Shown here piece after piece: positions 7,912-20,786 of a DNA stretch of 64,000 nucleotides (within the stretch, counting starts at the first letter, position 1; every line of letters starts with the position of its first letter). A program made the position numbers and the translations under genes. The notes under the pieces were generated by a model. It had not been told where the DNA came from, did no database searches, and saw nothing but the letters and a program-made list of their open reading frames with translations. The DNA comes from Dasypus novemcinctus (Eukaryota; Chordata; Mammalia; Cingulata; Dasypodidae): positions 23,447,513 to 23,511,512 of the forward strand of contig NC_080677.1 of NCBI RefSeq assembly GCF_030445035.2, read 5' to 3'.

Positions 7912-9900
7912 AAATCTTAAAAAAAAAAAAGGTCATTGTCTCTTTAGTTGCACTTTAAAAAAAATTGTACAGACATATATACAATGTAAACGTTCCTATC
8001 TCAGACGTTCCCAAGCATACCATTCAAAGGGATTAATCACATTCACAATATTGTGGTACCATTACCACCTCCCATTACTAAAACCTATTATGCATTAACT
8101 CCCTATTCTCCTTGCTCCCCCACTCCTGGCGACCTAGAACTCCTGTCAAAATTCTAATTCCTGACTCTATGAGCTTGTATATTCTCTGGTATTTTCTTTG
8201 TAGTTACCCTGTAGCTTAAATTTAACATTCTAAATTTGTAACACTCTTGTTTGCTTTGATACCAACTTAACTTCAATAGTATACACAATGTTCCTATACC
8301 CTTCTGTCCCCCCCACCTTTATATAGTTCTTGTCATAAATTACATGTTTATTCATTGAGTCCAGAACCACTGATTTATCAATACATTTTGTGCATTTGCC
8401 TTTTAGTTTCTGTAGGAAGTTAAAAAATGGAGTTATAAACCAAAAATACAATAGTGCTGGCATTTATATTTACCTATATTGTTACCAGAGATCTTTATTT
8501 CTTCATGCAGCTTTGATCTATGGGCTATTGTCTTTTCCTTTAAACCTGCAGAACTCCAGCATCTCCTGAAGGACTGGTCTAGCAGTGATGAACTCCCTCA
8601 GCTTTTGTTTATCTGGGAATGTCTCGACAGTGCCCTCATTTTTGAAAGACAGTTTTGCCAGATATAAAATTCTTGGTTGGCAATTTTTTGTTTTCAGCAC
8701 TTTAAATATGCCATCTCACTATCTTCTTGCCTCCATCAACTCTTAACCTTTTATAAATTTTAATTTAATTTAATTTTTAAAGAAGCTTTAGATTACATAA
8801 ATGTTACATTGAAAATAAAGGGAGATTCCCATAAATCCCATCCCTCCACCTCCCACACTTGTTACAATTGATGAACACATATTGAAGCATTGCTATTAAC
8901 CATGGTCTATAGTTTACATTATATTTTACACTTTGCACTGCATGATTTTATAGATTTTGACAAAATGTATAATGGCTTGAATCTGTCATTGCAATGTCAT
9001 GAAGAGCAATTCCAATGTCCCCAAATTCTCATTTTACAACTATTCTTCCCTCTCCCTCCCCTTAGAACCTCTGGTGACCACTGCCTTTATATCAATGTTA
9101 TAAGTTCTTCCATTGCTAGAAGGAACTGTCTTGCTTGCAGTTGTAGATACTCATTGTTTTGGGGGATGGGTGTTATACATCATCATCCTTTTGCTAGTTG
9201 TCCTGGATGAGTCCAATGAACAGGAGAATAGGTGTTGTAATGCTGCTGAGACTCAGGGCTCAAATGGCATATGAACAGACCAACGATTTAAGTCTCTTCA
9301 ACAAATATTTAATGAGTATATTGCTAATTATAGGTTCAAATAAAAGGGGAAGAAGAGCCATGTGTAGGGAAACTCTGTTACACTGGAGAATGTATATTCC
9401 TAGGTAAGACCCACTGACAGGGTGCCAAATTCCTGAGATTGTCAGTCCTGCCTATAGTGTCTAGATGCCTCTAGAACCCTCAGGAGCACCCCTGCTTGAG
9501 GGACTATTTACTGTGGCAGTCAATGGGGTCCTCATCAGATGTGCATAAGTGTAACCTCTGGAAAGACCTCTCGACTCACTTGGAAATCTCTTGGTCATAA
9601 AAACTCATTTGTATTTAAGATTTCCCCCTTTTGGTCAAGGCCTTTTCCCAAGTGCATCACTAGTTGGTGCTTAATAATAATCCCTTGGTGCCAGGGAGGC
9701 TCATCCCTGGGAATCATGTCCCACACTAGGGGGAAGGTATTGAGTTTATATGCTGAGTTTGGCTCAGAGAGATGCCATAGTTGAATGACAAGGAGGCTTT
9801 CAGGAGGTAATTCTTAGGCAATATATAATACTAGGCTATGTTTCAGTTTCACAAGAACAAGCTTCATAACTATGACCAATAATATCAAGAGTCTGGTATA
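7406..9900 (-). repeat. Mosaic of minus-strand L1 fragments
   Basis: 7406-7500 and 7942-8215 continue the LINE copy interrupted by the provirus and match 13930-14300. On the minus strand 8700-8518 encodes a degraded L1 ORF1 C-terminal domain, recognisable by QPRILYLAKLSFKNEG and DKQKLREFITARP. About 8770-9900 resembles L1 3' flanking sequence seen again at 10340-10620. No functional gene is visible. Confidence 0.6.
7508..7932 (+). mobile_element. DAS-type tRNA-derived SINE, full length
   Basis: A tRNA-like head (A-box region near ggcccagtgg, B-box-like ggtgcaaaccc) is followed by a C/G-rich body and a (AAAT)n/A tail. The 9-bp duplication tcattgtct flanks it at 7499-7507 and 7933-7941. Confidence 0.9.
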
Positions 9901-10656
9901 TCAGTCTGTTCTCCTTCATTAGGCACTGCCCAGGTACTCTAGGGATTCTTGCCATTCTATTAGAGAATGTAGCAGGACTTCCCAGGATGGGAATTCAATA
10001 TTATTTTGGTTATTATGTGGGTCTCCACTCATGTAGACAACACCCCATTTCCATGTGACCATATTCATATTCCATAGTGGCATGCCCCAGGAGCATTCCT
10101 CCCCACCCATCCCCCCATCACTGACACTCTGCACAAGTGATCTTCCCCTGTCACAGTTGCGAGCCTTCTGCAATCCAAAACCTCCCCCAAAAAACAAAGC
10201 CAAAAAATAAATAAATAATTAAAATAATAAAAAAAAACCCACAAATACAAGCATAAAAAAAAAATTTCATTATGTCTTTCATCACCATAAGATATGTTAT
10301 CTTTTACATACTTTTCTATATGTTCCCCCAATGTCTTATTTTTCTCACTTTATTTTCAAAGAAGCAATATATTAAAGAAAAGTTACATAGAAAATATAGG
10401 GGATTCCCTTATACCCTACCCACTCCTCCTCTCACATTTCCCCCTATTAATAGCATCTTACATGAGTGTGGTACATTTGTTACAATTGATGAACAAATAT
10501 TGAAACATTACTACTAATCATGATAAATGGTTTACATTTCGCACATATGCTTTTATAGGTTTTGACAAAATTTATAATGGGCCCGTATCCATCATTGCAA
10601 GATCACACAGAACACTTCCAATGCCCTAAAAATACCCTATGTTCCATCTATTCTAT
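9901..10656 (-). repeat. L1-like sequence and A-rich tract
   Basis: 9900-10200 is AT-rich repeat-like sequence ending in A-rich blocks. 10340-10620 repeats the motif pattern of 8790-8990 (a run similar to acaattgatgaaca). No gene seen. Confidence 0.45.
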
Positions 10657-10660
10657 TTTT

Positions 10661-11070
10661 TAAAAAGATTTATTTATTTATTTATTTCTCTCCCCTCCCC
10701 CCCACCCGGTTGTCTGTTCTCTGTGTCTATTTGCTGTGTCTTCTTTGTCCACTTCTGTTGTTGTCAGCGGCACAGGAATCTGTGTTTCTTTTTATTGAGT
10801 CATCTTGTTATGTCAGCTCTCCGTGTGTGCGGCACCATTCCTGGGCAGGCTGCACTTTCTTTCATGCTGGGTGGTGCTCCTCATGGGGCACATTCCTTGT
10901 GTGTGGGGCTCCCCTATGCGGGGGCCACCTCTGAGTGGCATGGCACTCCTTGCATGCATCAGTTCTGCACATGGGCCAGCTCTACATGGGTCAAGGAGAC
11001 TGGGGGTTTGAACCGGGGACCTCCCATGTGGTAGGCAGACGCCCTAACCACTGGGCCAAGTCTGCCACCT
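10661..11070 (-). mobile_element. DAS-type SINE, full length, minus strand
   Basis: The reverse complement shows the tRNA-like head at 11066 and the A-rich tail at 10661. The duplication ctattctattttt flanks it (10648-10660 and 11071-11083). Confidence 0.88.
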
Positions 11071-11083
11071 CTATTCTATTTTT

Positions 11084-12458
11084 ATTTCCCCCTCCCCTCA
11101 GAACTTATGGTAACCTTTAAATTTCAATTTTTGAAATTGAAGTTTTATATTTTCTTGTTTATTGTGTGGGTCTCTACCCACTGAGATAATACACTATGAG
11201 AAGATGAACACTTTTCTATTCCATAGAAGCATGCCCCAGGTGTGCCCTATCTCACATATTCCCCCACCCCCCGATGCCCAGAACCAGTAACCCTCTCCTG
11301 CTATATTTGCCAAAAGAACATTCCCACCATTGTGATTCTAACCACAGACCTACAAATCCCCAGAGTTCACCTCCTGTTCCTTCCTCCAGCCCTCCCCCTA
11401 GTTCCATGATAGTCCACCCAGGCCCCCACCCTTAAGCCCCATCCAATCCAATCACATCACTGCACCACTATAATTTCCATCCACTGCCCAAGCAACCCCT
11501 GCCACCTTAACATAGGTTTTGCCCATATTGAGCATCTGCTTACCATATTTTACTCCCTTTCTGTGTCCTGATAACCTATCTTCCAGACTCTGTGAGTTTG
11601 CTCAATTTGCTTAAGTCATATCAGTGAGGTCATGTAATATTTCTCCTTCAGTGACTGGCTTACTTCACTCAACATAAGGTCATCAAGATTCATCCATGTT
11701 GTCCTCTGTGTTAATACTGCTTTCCTTTTTACAGTTGAGTAATATTCCATTGTATGTATATACATCAGCACTTAATTTTATCTAGGCTCCTTATATATGA
11801 CACATTGCTTCTCTTTTGACTTTCAGAATTCACTATCCTTGGCATTATACAGTTTAATTATAATATGCTGCAGGTCTATTTTTGTTTATCCTGTTTGGAG
11901 TTCATTGAACATCTTGGATGTGTATATTCATGTCTTTTGTAAAATTTGGGAAGTTTTATGCCATTGTATCTTTGAATATTCCTTCTGCCCCTTTCTCTCT
12001 TTCTTCTCTTCTGGGACTCCTATGATGCATGTATTTGCTTACTTAATGGTATCTTATAGGTTTCTCAGGCTCTGTTCACTTTTCTTTATTCTTTCTCCTT
12101 TCTGCTCCTCAGATCGGATGATTTCCATCATCTTATTTTCAAATTCAATGATTCTTCTGTCAGCTCCAATCTCCTGTTGAATCATCCCTCTAGGGAATTT
12201 AAAATTTCTAAATTACTTCAGTTCTGTTTGGTTCTTTTCATAATTTCCATCTCTCTGCTGATATTTTCTTTGTGTTCATCTATCACTTTCCTGATCTCCT
12301 TTAGTTCTTCGTCTATGTTTTTCTCTAGCTCTTTGAGCATATTTTGGACTATTTTAAAAGTGTCTTTGTCTTGTATGTCCCAAGTGTGGTCCTCTTAATT
12401 AATGGTTTCTACTTGCTTTAATCTTCTCCTTTGCCTGGGTCATCTCTGTTTCTTTCTT
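11084..12458 (-). repeat. Minus-strand L1 fragments (3' part, then ORF1/5' part)
   Basis: 11560-11770 is the antisense of the L1 ORF2 3' end (pattern attccattgtatgtatatac). 11810-12458 resembles the ORF1/5' region seen at 55800-56400 (pattern tttctgctcctcag, gtttggttcttttc). No intact coding frame. Confidence 0.6.
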
Positions 12459-12459
12459 T

Positions 12460-12995
12460 TTTTTTTTTTAAGATTTATTTATTTATTTATCTATTTATTT
12501 CTCCTCCTTCCCCTCCTCCAGCCCTGCTGTTCTTTTTTTTTTTTGCAGTCTGCATTGTCATCTCTTCTCATTTTCTCTCCTCTAGTATTCGCAAGGATTT
12601 GATTCTGGAGACTCCTGATGTGGAGAGAGGTTCCCTGTCAACTGCACCACCTCAGTTCCTGGTTTCTGCTGTGCTTCACCTTGCCTCTCCTCTTGTCTCT
12701 CTTTTGTTGCATCATCATCTTGCTGCATGACTCACTTGTATGAGCACTGGCTCGCCACGTGGGCACTCACATGGGCACTTGTGCAGGCACTGGATTACCA
12801 CAAGGGCACTTGTGCTCAACACATGGACACTCATACAGGTGCTGGCTCACCACGCAGGCATTTGTGTGGGCACTGGCTTGCCACGTGGATATGCTTTCTC
12901 TTCTTCTTTTTCACCAGGAGACCCCAGGGATCAAACCCAGGTCTTCCCACATGGTGGGCAGAAACTCTATCACTTGAGCCACATCCACTTCTCTT
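12460..12995 (-). mobile_element. DAS-related SINE with an internal variable repeat
   Basis: The minus-strand tRNA-like head ends near 12990 and the A-rich tail starts at 12470. Between them lie several imperfect units built on gcactggctcgccacgtggg. Relatives with fewer units are at 51296-51735 and 62577-63043, so this is a distinct subfamily. Confidence 0.75.
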
Positions 12996-13424
12996 ACTGT
13001 TTATTTGTATGTTTTATAATTGTCAAAACGTGTACATTTTGTATTTTAATGTGTAATTGCTGGAATTTAAATTCTGAGGCCTCTGTTCCTTAAGCTCATA
13101 TTCAGCTTGTGTTATGAGAAAGATTTCCTTGAGTTCTAGGAGCTAACAGAAGAAGAAGGAGGAGGAGGAGGAAGAGAGAAGGTGTTGTGTAGCAGAGTTC
13201 TGAGCTGCTTCCTAAATATTGGGCAAGTTCTGGGACAGTGAGCCTGTGACAAGTATCTTGTTTCAATCTCACCAGTTAAACTGTGCCAGACACACAGCTC
13301 TCAGTATGTGCATGAGGGTTAGTCTTCTCCATCTGGAACTGGTGCGAGGGTCCTGCACTGGGCCCGTTCTGCACTGGGTCAGTGAGGAGTGGGAGGGAGG
13401 CCAGCCATGGTTTTGCAAGATCCT
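12996..13424. other. No gene seen; GA-rich patch
   Basis: Unique-looking sequence with a GGA-rich microsatellite at about 13148-13180. Short open frames show no recognisable domain. Confidence 0.5.
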
Positions 13425-13600
13425 ACTGCTTTTGTTTATTTATTAGTTTTGTTGCATCATCTTGTTGCATCAGTGCGAGGCATGGGCCAGCTGTGCATGG
13501 AGCCGGCCAGCTTGCCTTTACCAGGAGGCCCCAGGAACCGAACCTGGGAACTCCATATGGTAGACAAGAGCCTAATTGCTTGAGCCACATTCCTTCCCCC
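13425..13600 (-). mobile_element. Partial DAS-related SINE
   Basis: The reverse complement has the tRNA-like head (gaacctgggaactcc region at 13540-13560) and a short body with the gcatgggccagct motif. Confidence 0.65.
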
Positions 13601-14750
13601 TCCTGCTTTTAAGTTGCCTTTTTTTGATTCAGTGCTTTCCATGTTTCTGTCAGACTTTAGTTGCTCTCTCTCTCTCACCAATTACCTATCTTTCCTTCTC
13701 TTTCTCTCTTTCTCTCTCTCTCTCCATGTATCTACCTAGCCCTACCTATTTTCTAAACATTTGTTAAGTATTGGTTACTGTAAGTATTAGTTACAATTTG
13801 TTCAGAAAATTGTATATATTTCTCACCTTGAAACTTAACTCTTCCATGTATATTTCCTAAAAACATGAATATTCACTTATGTAGCCACCTTAGAGTTATC
13901 AAGTTCAAGAAATTTAATGTTGATATAAAGCTTACACTCTTTTTTCCAAATTTTTTTAGTTGCCACAGTAATGTATTTTTGGTCCTTTTTTCCTTTGCTA
14001 TTAGATCCATTCCAAGATCAGGTATTGTATTTCATTGTCATTGATTGTCATTGTCTCTTTAGTCTCTCTTTTATAATTGTGGGAACACATATACAACATA
14101 AGATTTCCCATTTTGACCACTCCTAAACATAGAATTCAGTGGCATTAATCACATTGACAATGTTGTGCTACCCTCACCACCATCCATTACCAGAATGTTC
14201 ATCCCATATAGAAACCCTGACCCATTATGTACTGTCTCCCCATTCCCCTCTCTCACCCTGCCTCTGGTAACCTGAACTCTGCTTTCTTTCTCTATAAATT
14301 TGCTTTTTATAGTTATTTCATGTAAGTGGAATCATATGATATGTCCCTTTTGTCTGACTTATTTCACTCAACATGATGTCTTTAAGGTTCATCCATGTTG
14401 TCACATGTATCAGAACTTCATTCCTTTTTATGACTATAATATTTTATGAATAATATTCCATTGTATATATATACCACATTTTGTTTATCCATTCATCTGA
14501 TGATGGACATGTGGGCTGCTTCCATCTTTTTTTCACTAATGTGAAAAATGTTGCTAAGAACATTGCTGTGCAAATAATCTGTTTGAGTCCCTGCTTTCAA
14601 TTCTCTTGGGTATCTACCTAGAAGTGGGATTGCCAGGTCACATTACAGTTCCTAGATTTAAACTGCAAAGCTGTTTTTGAGTGCCTATCTTGTGTCAGAA
14701 AGATTGCTGGTGTTGGGTCTATAGTGGTGAACAAACCATACATTTCCTAC
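13601..14750 (-). repeat. Minus-strand L1 3' fragment
   Basis: 14320-14640 is the antisense of a mammalian L1 ORF2 3' end (attccattgtatatatatacc, ttgtttatccattcatctg). 13690-13940 matches the left flank of the provirus. A CT microsatellite lies at 13665-13730. Confidence 0.75.
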
Positions 14751-14831
14751 CTTAATGGATTTTAGCTTCTAGTGATTGGTCTTGATGTATGCTGTTGAAT
14801 ATGGGCCCACTAGCTACATGCTTTGTTTGTT

Positions 14832-14922
14832 TGTTTGTTTTTGAAGTACTGGAGATTGAACCTGGGACCTCATACATGGGAAACAGGTGCTCAAACCACT
14901 GAGCTATATCTGCTCCCTTACG
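14832..14922 (-). mobile_element. Short tRNA-derived SINE
   Basis: Reverse complement shows a tRNA-like head of about 90 bp ending in a (TTTG)n-type tail on the plus strand. The B-box region reads ggttcaat-like as gattgaacc on plus. Confidence 0.7.
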
Positions 14923-14967
14923 TGTTTTATGTTTTGTTTTGTTGCTTAAAATCATTTTTACTGTCTC

Positions 14968-15625
<658 letters not shown>

Positions 15626-15630
15626 ACATA

Positions 15631-16047
15631 AGGGAAACGGACTTGGTCCAGTGGTTAGGGCGTCCGTCTACCACATGGGAGGTCCACGGTTCAAACCCCG
15701 GGCCTCCTTGACCCATGTGGAGCTGGCCCATGCGCAGTGCTGATGCGCATAAGGAGTGCCCTGCCATGCAGGGGTGTCCCCCGCGTAGGGGAGCCCCACG
15801 CGCAAGGAGTGCGCCCTGTAAGGAAAGCTGCCCAGCCCAAAAGAAAGTGCAGCCTGCCCAGGAATGGCCCCACCCACACAGAGAGCTGACACAACAAGAT
15901 GATGCAACAAAAAGAAACACAGATTCCCGTGCCGCTGACAACAACAGGGGCGGACAAAGAAGATGCAGCAAATAGACACAGAGAGCAGACAACCGGGGTG
16001 GGGCGGGAAGGGGAGAGAAATAAATCAATAAATCTTTAAAAAAAAAT
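15631..16047 (+). mobile_element. DAS-type SINE, full length
   Basis: The tRNA-like A box is at 15644-15654 and the B box ggttcaaacc at 15688-15697. The C/G-rich body ends in an A-rich tail near 16047. Confidence 0.9.
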
Positions 16048-16224
16048 TAATGACTTAAAGCAATGTCACATAGGTAAACCTGCAATTTAAAAAAAATTTA
16101 ACATCACTTTCATTTCTTTTTAGTTTTTTTAATGTAGCAATTAGAAATTTTTAAATTACATATGTGGTTTGCATTATATTTCTATTGGATGTACTGGTCT
16201 AGACAAAGGTATCCTTAATTTTCT

Positions 16225-16595
16225 ACAGACCACCTTCATCAGAATCATTTGGGATGTTTGTGATACAGATCCTTGAGCCCTTTTCCAAATTTATTGAATC
16301 AGGATCTCTTGGGAGAAGGGCCCGGGAATCTACATTTTAGTCAGCTACCCAAGTGTTTCTGATAAACAATGAACTTTAAGGATTAATAGCCTAAATCTGG
16401 CTTCTTAAATGTTAACATAAGAATCACCTATAGTGTTCATAGCACCACAGATGTTTACTGTACCACAGTCTTCAACCCCAGGGATTCTGATTGAGCAGAT
16501 TTGGGCTAGGTCCCTAAATCAGCCTTTCTAACAAGTTCTCAGGGGATGCTGATGCTACTGGTCCCTCCACAGACCACAAAGAATAGGAAAGATCT
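16225..16595 (+). repeat. Two MER5-like DNA transposon remnants
   Basis: Two stretches (about 16230-16370 and 16400-16595) show the MER5 pattern: agaatcacct near the start and aacaagttctcaggggatgctgatgctactggtcc-like ends. MER5 is a non-autonomous hAT element of early mammals. Confidence 0.65.
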
Positions 16596-16692
16596 GGGTG
16601 GCTCAAGCATCTTTTCCACAGATAAAATTGCATAAGTCTATGTATTAAAAAAATGTACACAATTCAGAATAAAATAAATCTTAAAAAAAAAA

Positions 16693-17290
16693 GAAACCAC
16701 ACAGTAATTTGAACAGAGAAGATTTAATATAAGGAATTATTAATTATAATAGTGGGCTGGAATAGCAAGGGATTATCTAGAAAAGAGTAAAGAGAATTCT
16801 TAAAAAAATATCTATAGGAATGGCAGATAGAGGGAACAGCTACTATCCCTAGGGTTTAGATATAAAGAAGAAACAAATCTGGAAAAGGGTCACTGTCCTA
16901 GGCTTGAGATTCGGATCTCGTTGAAGAGAGTGTGGTGGTAGCTTACTGGATGCTGAGAAGGTCCACTAAGTCTAGCAGCTGCCCAAGGGGATGCTGGGAG
17001 AAGCTGTTCACAGGAGGTGCCATGCACTGGGGCTGCTGGGCACTGCTGGAGCCAGCAACTGCTGTGTGGCTGCTGTAACTGCACATCCTGCAGGATCCTG
17101 CCCAGATGAGCACACCAGAACCAGGAGAAACCCCTTCGTTCTCTAAGTATTCCTTCCAGACCTCTACTGGCTAAACTCAGCATTCTGCCAGCTGTCAAAG
17201 GAGAAATAGTTACAGGATCCAACTCCCCTATTACAAAGCAGTAATGAAGGATGCATTTGGAACTGAAAGGCAATAAATTGATAATTCACA
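16693..17290 (-). repeat. Putative 3' LTR of the ERVL-type element
   Basis: It starts near aaccacacagtaatttgaac and ends at ttgataattcaca. The order of blocks matches 20129-20786 (ttgaac, tttaatataa, gagaagctgttca, ggcaat..ttgataattc), with heavy divergence. Confidence 0.55.
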
Positions 17291-18666
17291 CTCCTCTTCC
17301 ATATGCACACCTCTGCACAGATTTGAATTTCCACACAACAACAAAGCAACTCTATCTTTTTCATATAACAAGATACAGCTATTTACCTTACAAGTGATAA
17401 AGTTCTCATACTTTCCTCAAAATGAAAAGATGTACAGTCTCAAAAGGATTGCACACATCATTGCCAATATTAATTACTGCCACACTCCCATTTTATTACC
17501 TAAAGACTAAATAGTAAAGCTAATCTTCAACAACTTGTTATAAAATAAAAATTGGGAGGAGAAAAGAAAATGGTAATATACAAATAAACAGATACAATAT
17601 AAGAAAAAAAATATGCAAAGCTACCAGCCCTCATTTTTTTGGTAATTGGCCTCAAGGTGATAATTGCAATTTATAGCTTTCTTCTACTACTCATTATTTT
17701 CCCTGCCCTCAGCCAGAGCCTTAGCTAGTTTGGGTTATTTACCTGGTGTAGTGACCTGGTGGTATGACTTTCTCTCCCACAATGTTTGAATTTTCAATTG
17801 TCCTTCCTTTCGTAGGTTACTGCAGTTTTTGATTAACCTTTACTATTGGGCATGGAAGTACTAAGAAGCACCCCTAGAGAATTCCCTGGATTTCAAACAC
17901 AGTCTTTCTTGCCACCATTGATTGCAGCAAACCAATTTCCCCTTGGCAATTGGTATTGAACACGCCAGCCAGTAAAGCAACCTATTTTCTATGTGTGGGC
18001 TCCGTGACAGAAAACCCAATACAGCTACTTTGCAGCCTTGTCTTCCAATTCATTCTGGTATCCATGGTAGAAGCATTCTCCCCCTGGGGACTAAAAGCTC
18101 CAAACCAGCAGAGCTTGAAGTTTCTGGGTGGGAAGCAAACATTGAGTAAGTAGATCACTGAATAAAATAGAGAGAGGAACCACTTCCACTTCTAACACTT
18201 AATTCTGGACTAAGGTGCTCTGGATATGGGGAAAACAGCATTGTAGAATGGCCTTTGATTCAAAGCATATATGACATCCTGTAAAACAGATCCCCATCCT
18301 TATAGTATGCTGTTTCCCAAATGGCACCATAATTAGGGAGCTCATCTCAATGGCAGTCATACCTGGTTTACAAAGGAAAACAACCTCAGAGATTTTCAAG
18401 GATGCAGGTGCTCCCTTCACTAACGTATTTCTCAATGACTTTGTGAAGAGACTGTAATCTGGGCCTTCTTATGGAATGTTGGAGGTGTGGGTGAGTATGC
18501 AGGTAACCCGTGATATAGCCAGTTTAACATTCCTATCTCCCTAAGCCCTTGGATTCCCTTCTCCACATCATGCCAGGGAAGTTCTGGCTCTTCAACTCTT
18601 AAATATAGGGCATTTGCTGAGTCCAAGTTTCAGTCAATCAGCCAATAAATGATTGAATCCACTTTC
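17291..18666 (-). other. Interior of the ERVL-type element, uncoded
   Basis: A polypurine-like block (17291-17300, minus) is followed by diverged sequence with scattered short frames. I recognise no pol domain. A minus-strand frame at 18435-18199 of 78 codons has no named resemblance. Confidence 0.4.
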
Positions 18667-19044
18667 TTTTTTTTTTTTTTTTTAAAGATTTATTTATTTA
18701 TTTAATTACCCCCCTCCCCTGGTTGTCTGTTCTTGGTGTCTATTTGCTGCGTCTTGTTTCTTTGTCCGCTTCTGTTGTCGTCAGCGGCACAGGAAGTGTG
18801 GGCGGCGCCATTCCTGGGCAGGCTGCACTTTCTTTTCACGCTGGGCGGCTTTCCTCATGGGCGCACTCCTTGCGCGTGGGGCTCCCCAACGCGGGGGACA
18901 CCCTTGCGTGGCACGGCACTCCTTGCGCGCATCAGCGCTGCGCATGGGCCAGCTCCACATGGGTCAAGGAGGCCCGGGGTTTGAACCGTGGACCTCCCAT
19001 ATGGTAGACGGACGCCCTAACCACTGGGCCAAAGTCCGTTTCCC
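18667..19044 (-). mobile_element. DAS-type SINE, internally deleted young subfamily
   Basis: The 13-bp duplication tgaatccactttc flanks it (18654-18666 and 19045-19057). It lacks about 45 bp that other copies have between the cagcggcac and ggcgccattcc motifs. The copy at 48360-48734 has the same deletion. Confidence 0.9.
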
Positions 19045-19167
19045 TGAATCCACTTTCAACTGCATAAAATACATTGAATTTGAAATCTCTAATAGGTGCA
19101 TCTATATCAATGAATTTAACCTAACTGGTGTTATATTTCACCCTCCTTTAACTAAAACTTTTAGAAT

Positions 19168-19356
19168 CTACTCCCTTACATTTTCCCCAGATTTCTGCTG
19201 ATATATATTAGCAAAGTCTTGCAATTCTTTTAGTGTGTCAGCTATACCTTTTGTATCATAAAGTGTACCTGCCCTTTGTACAATCTTGTATAACCCTAAT
19301 TGAAGGTCCTGTGGCAACAGGGGGTGGTTATGATGGAGCTTAAAGAGAATGAACAA
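19168..19356 (-). pseudogene. Gag-like remnant of the ERVL-type element
   Basis: A 62-codon minus-strand frame contains LPQDLQLGLYKIVQRAG and ANIYQQKSGENVRE. The second part resembles the YQQ-PGE motif of capsid in ERVL-type Gag. It lies about 0.75 kb inside the right LTR-like repeat, the expected gag position. The frame has no start context and is only a relic. Confidence 0.4.
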
Positions 19357-20104
19357 TCCCTTTCAAGGAATATGCTCCAGGTAAGGTCATCACAGAGTTT
19401 TCAAGCAAAGGAACGCTAGTCTCTGGGGCCTGGGGAGGTGCGATGACGACGACAAACTACTTCCACTAATAAGGGATACTTACAGTGAGCTGGGGCTTCA
19501 AGATAGTCAGTTTAATCTGGGTTCAAGCAGTTGGCCCCATTCCAATTTTCAGGATCCCACTCCTTCCTAATTGATGCCCTAACTTCCACATGAAAAATTT
19601 TATTGGACTGTGAATTCAACTGCTGCTATAATTCAGTGACCTGTAAAATAAAAATTGTTTCCTTGATTAATAATAGTATCAACATTGTGTCTGCAAGAAC
19701 TAAAAGATTCTTTTACAGCTGTCATGGAAGCATTCTAGTCTCACATCATGACTTGAGCTCAGAGTTGAAAGACCTGACCCTGTCATTTTCTTTCTATAAT
19801 TACTCAAGTGCACTTGGAAGAATCCATCTCACACCATCCTTATCGTCATCTTAGCTGCCTTAATGGGCAGATGTAGGACCCACTTGGGCAACCATGTGCT
19901 TCAGTTGGTACTCCATTGCAATCAACACTCATGATAGTTTGATTAGTTGTAATACACCTGTATGTCATGGATTTCTAGTATCTCATTTCCTACTGGGGAA
20001 TATTTCAGCACAGCATTGAAGCCAAAGAATGTGACTAAACGTATTCTCAAATCCTACCTTTGTGCATCTATCTCCTGGAACTACTTCTGATACACAATTC
20101 CGTA

Positions 20105-20786
20105 TGAGTCAAGGTCCAATCAAGAGACAGCAACCACACAGTATTTTGAACATAAAAAATTTAATATAAAGAACTATTATGTCCGGGAATTGGAGTAATG
20201 AGGGAATGGCTGGAAAGGAGAATTCTAAAGACTGTAGGAACAGCAGATATAGGGGTCACTGCCCTTAGACTCTTATTGAAGAGGTAACACATTAGATGTT
20301 AGAGAAGTTTGCTGAAGATGCAAAGCCACCTCTGGATTGTAAGGAGAAGCTGTTCATGGACAGAGCTGCATTGGTGGTATGGTGGTACTCCATTGTAAAG
20401 CCACTTGATGGGGTGCCAGGGAAAACTATTCACAGGAATTGCCTTCTAACCTGCCTGAGATTGTGTTGGGAGAAGCTGTTTATGGCAGGAGATGCACACT
20501 GCTCCCCACTAGGTCCTGCTGGAACATGGTGCTGCAGAAGTCATGAGTGCTGCTAGAACATAGAACTGCAGAAGCCATATGCACTGTAAGAGTCTGCCTA
20601 GAGGAGCCCACTAGGACTAGAAAGAGGAATCCCTTCCTCCTCTATTATCCCTCCAGTGCCCTCTACTGACAATCTTAATTTCATGCCAGCTGGAAAAGGA
20701 GAATAGTTACAACATTTAGCTCCCTTATCAAAGCAGGCAATGAAGGGTGTATTTGGACCCTGGAGGCAATTACTTGATAATTCGTG
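20105..20786 (-). repeat. Putative 5' LTR of the ERVL-type element
   Basis: Diverged partner of 16693-17290 in direct orientation. It begins with tgagtcaagg beside the primer-site-like sequence at 20082-20100 and ends near ttgataattcgtg. Confidence 0.55.

Larger units (their letters stand above)
16693..20786 (-). mobile_element. Ancient ERVL-type provirus candidate
   Basis: Two diverged direct repeats (16693-17290 and 20105-20786) enclose about 2.8 kb read on the minus strand. Directly beside the left repeat the minus strand reads GGAAGAGGAG then TG, like a polypurine tract before an LTR. Just inside the right repeat, 20100-20082 reads TGTATCAGAAGTAGTT, close to the leucine-tRNA-type primer site of ERVL. 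A gag-like stretch at 19356-19168 lies near the 5' end, as expected. No pol core is recognisable and much of the interior must be lost. The LTR, primer-site and tract order together make the case; each part alone is weak. Confidence 0.5.

Noticed and set aside
10639..11034. Cys-rich open frames within SINE copies (also near 15.7, 18.8, 36.3, 37.5 and 48.5 kb)
   Set aside because: The same peptides recur at every DAS copy because the SINE body is G/C-rich and stop-poor. They are repeat sequence, not genes.
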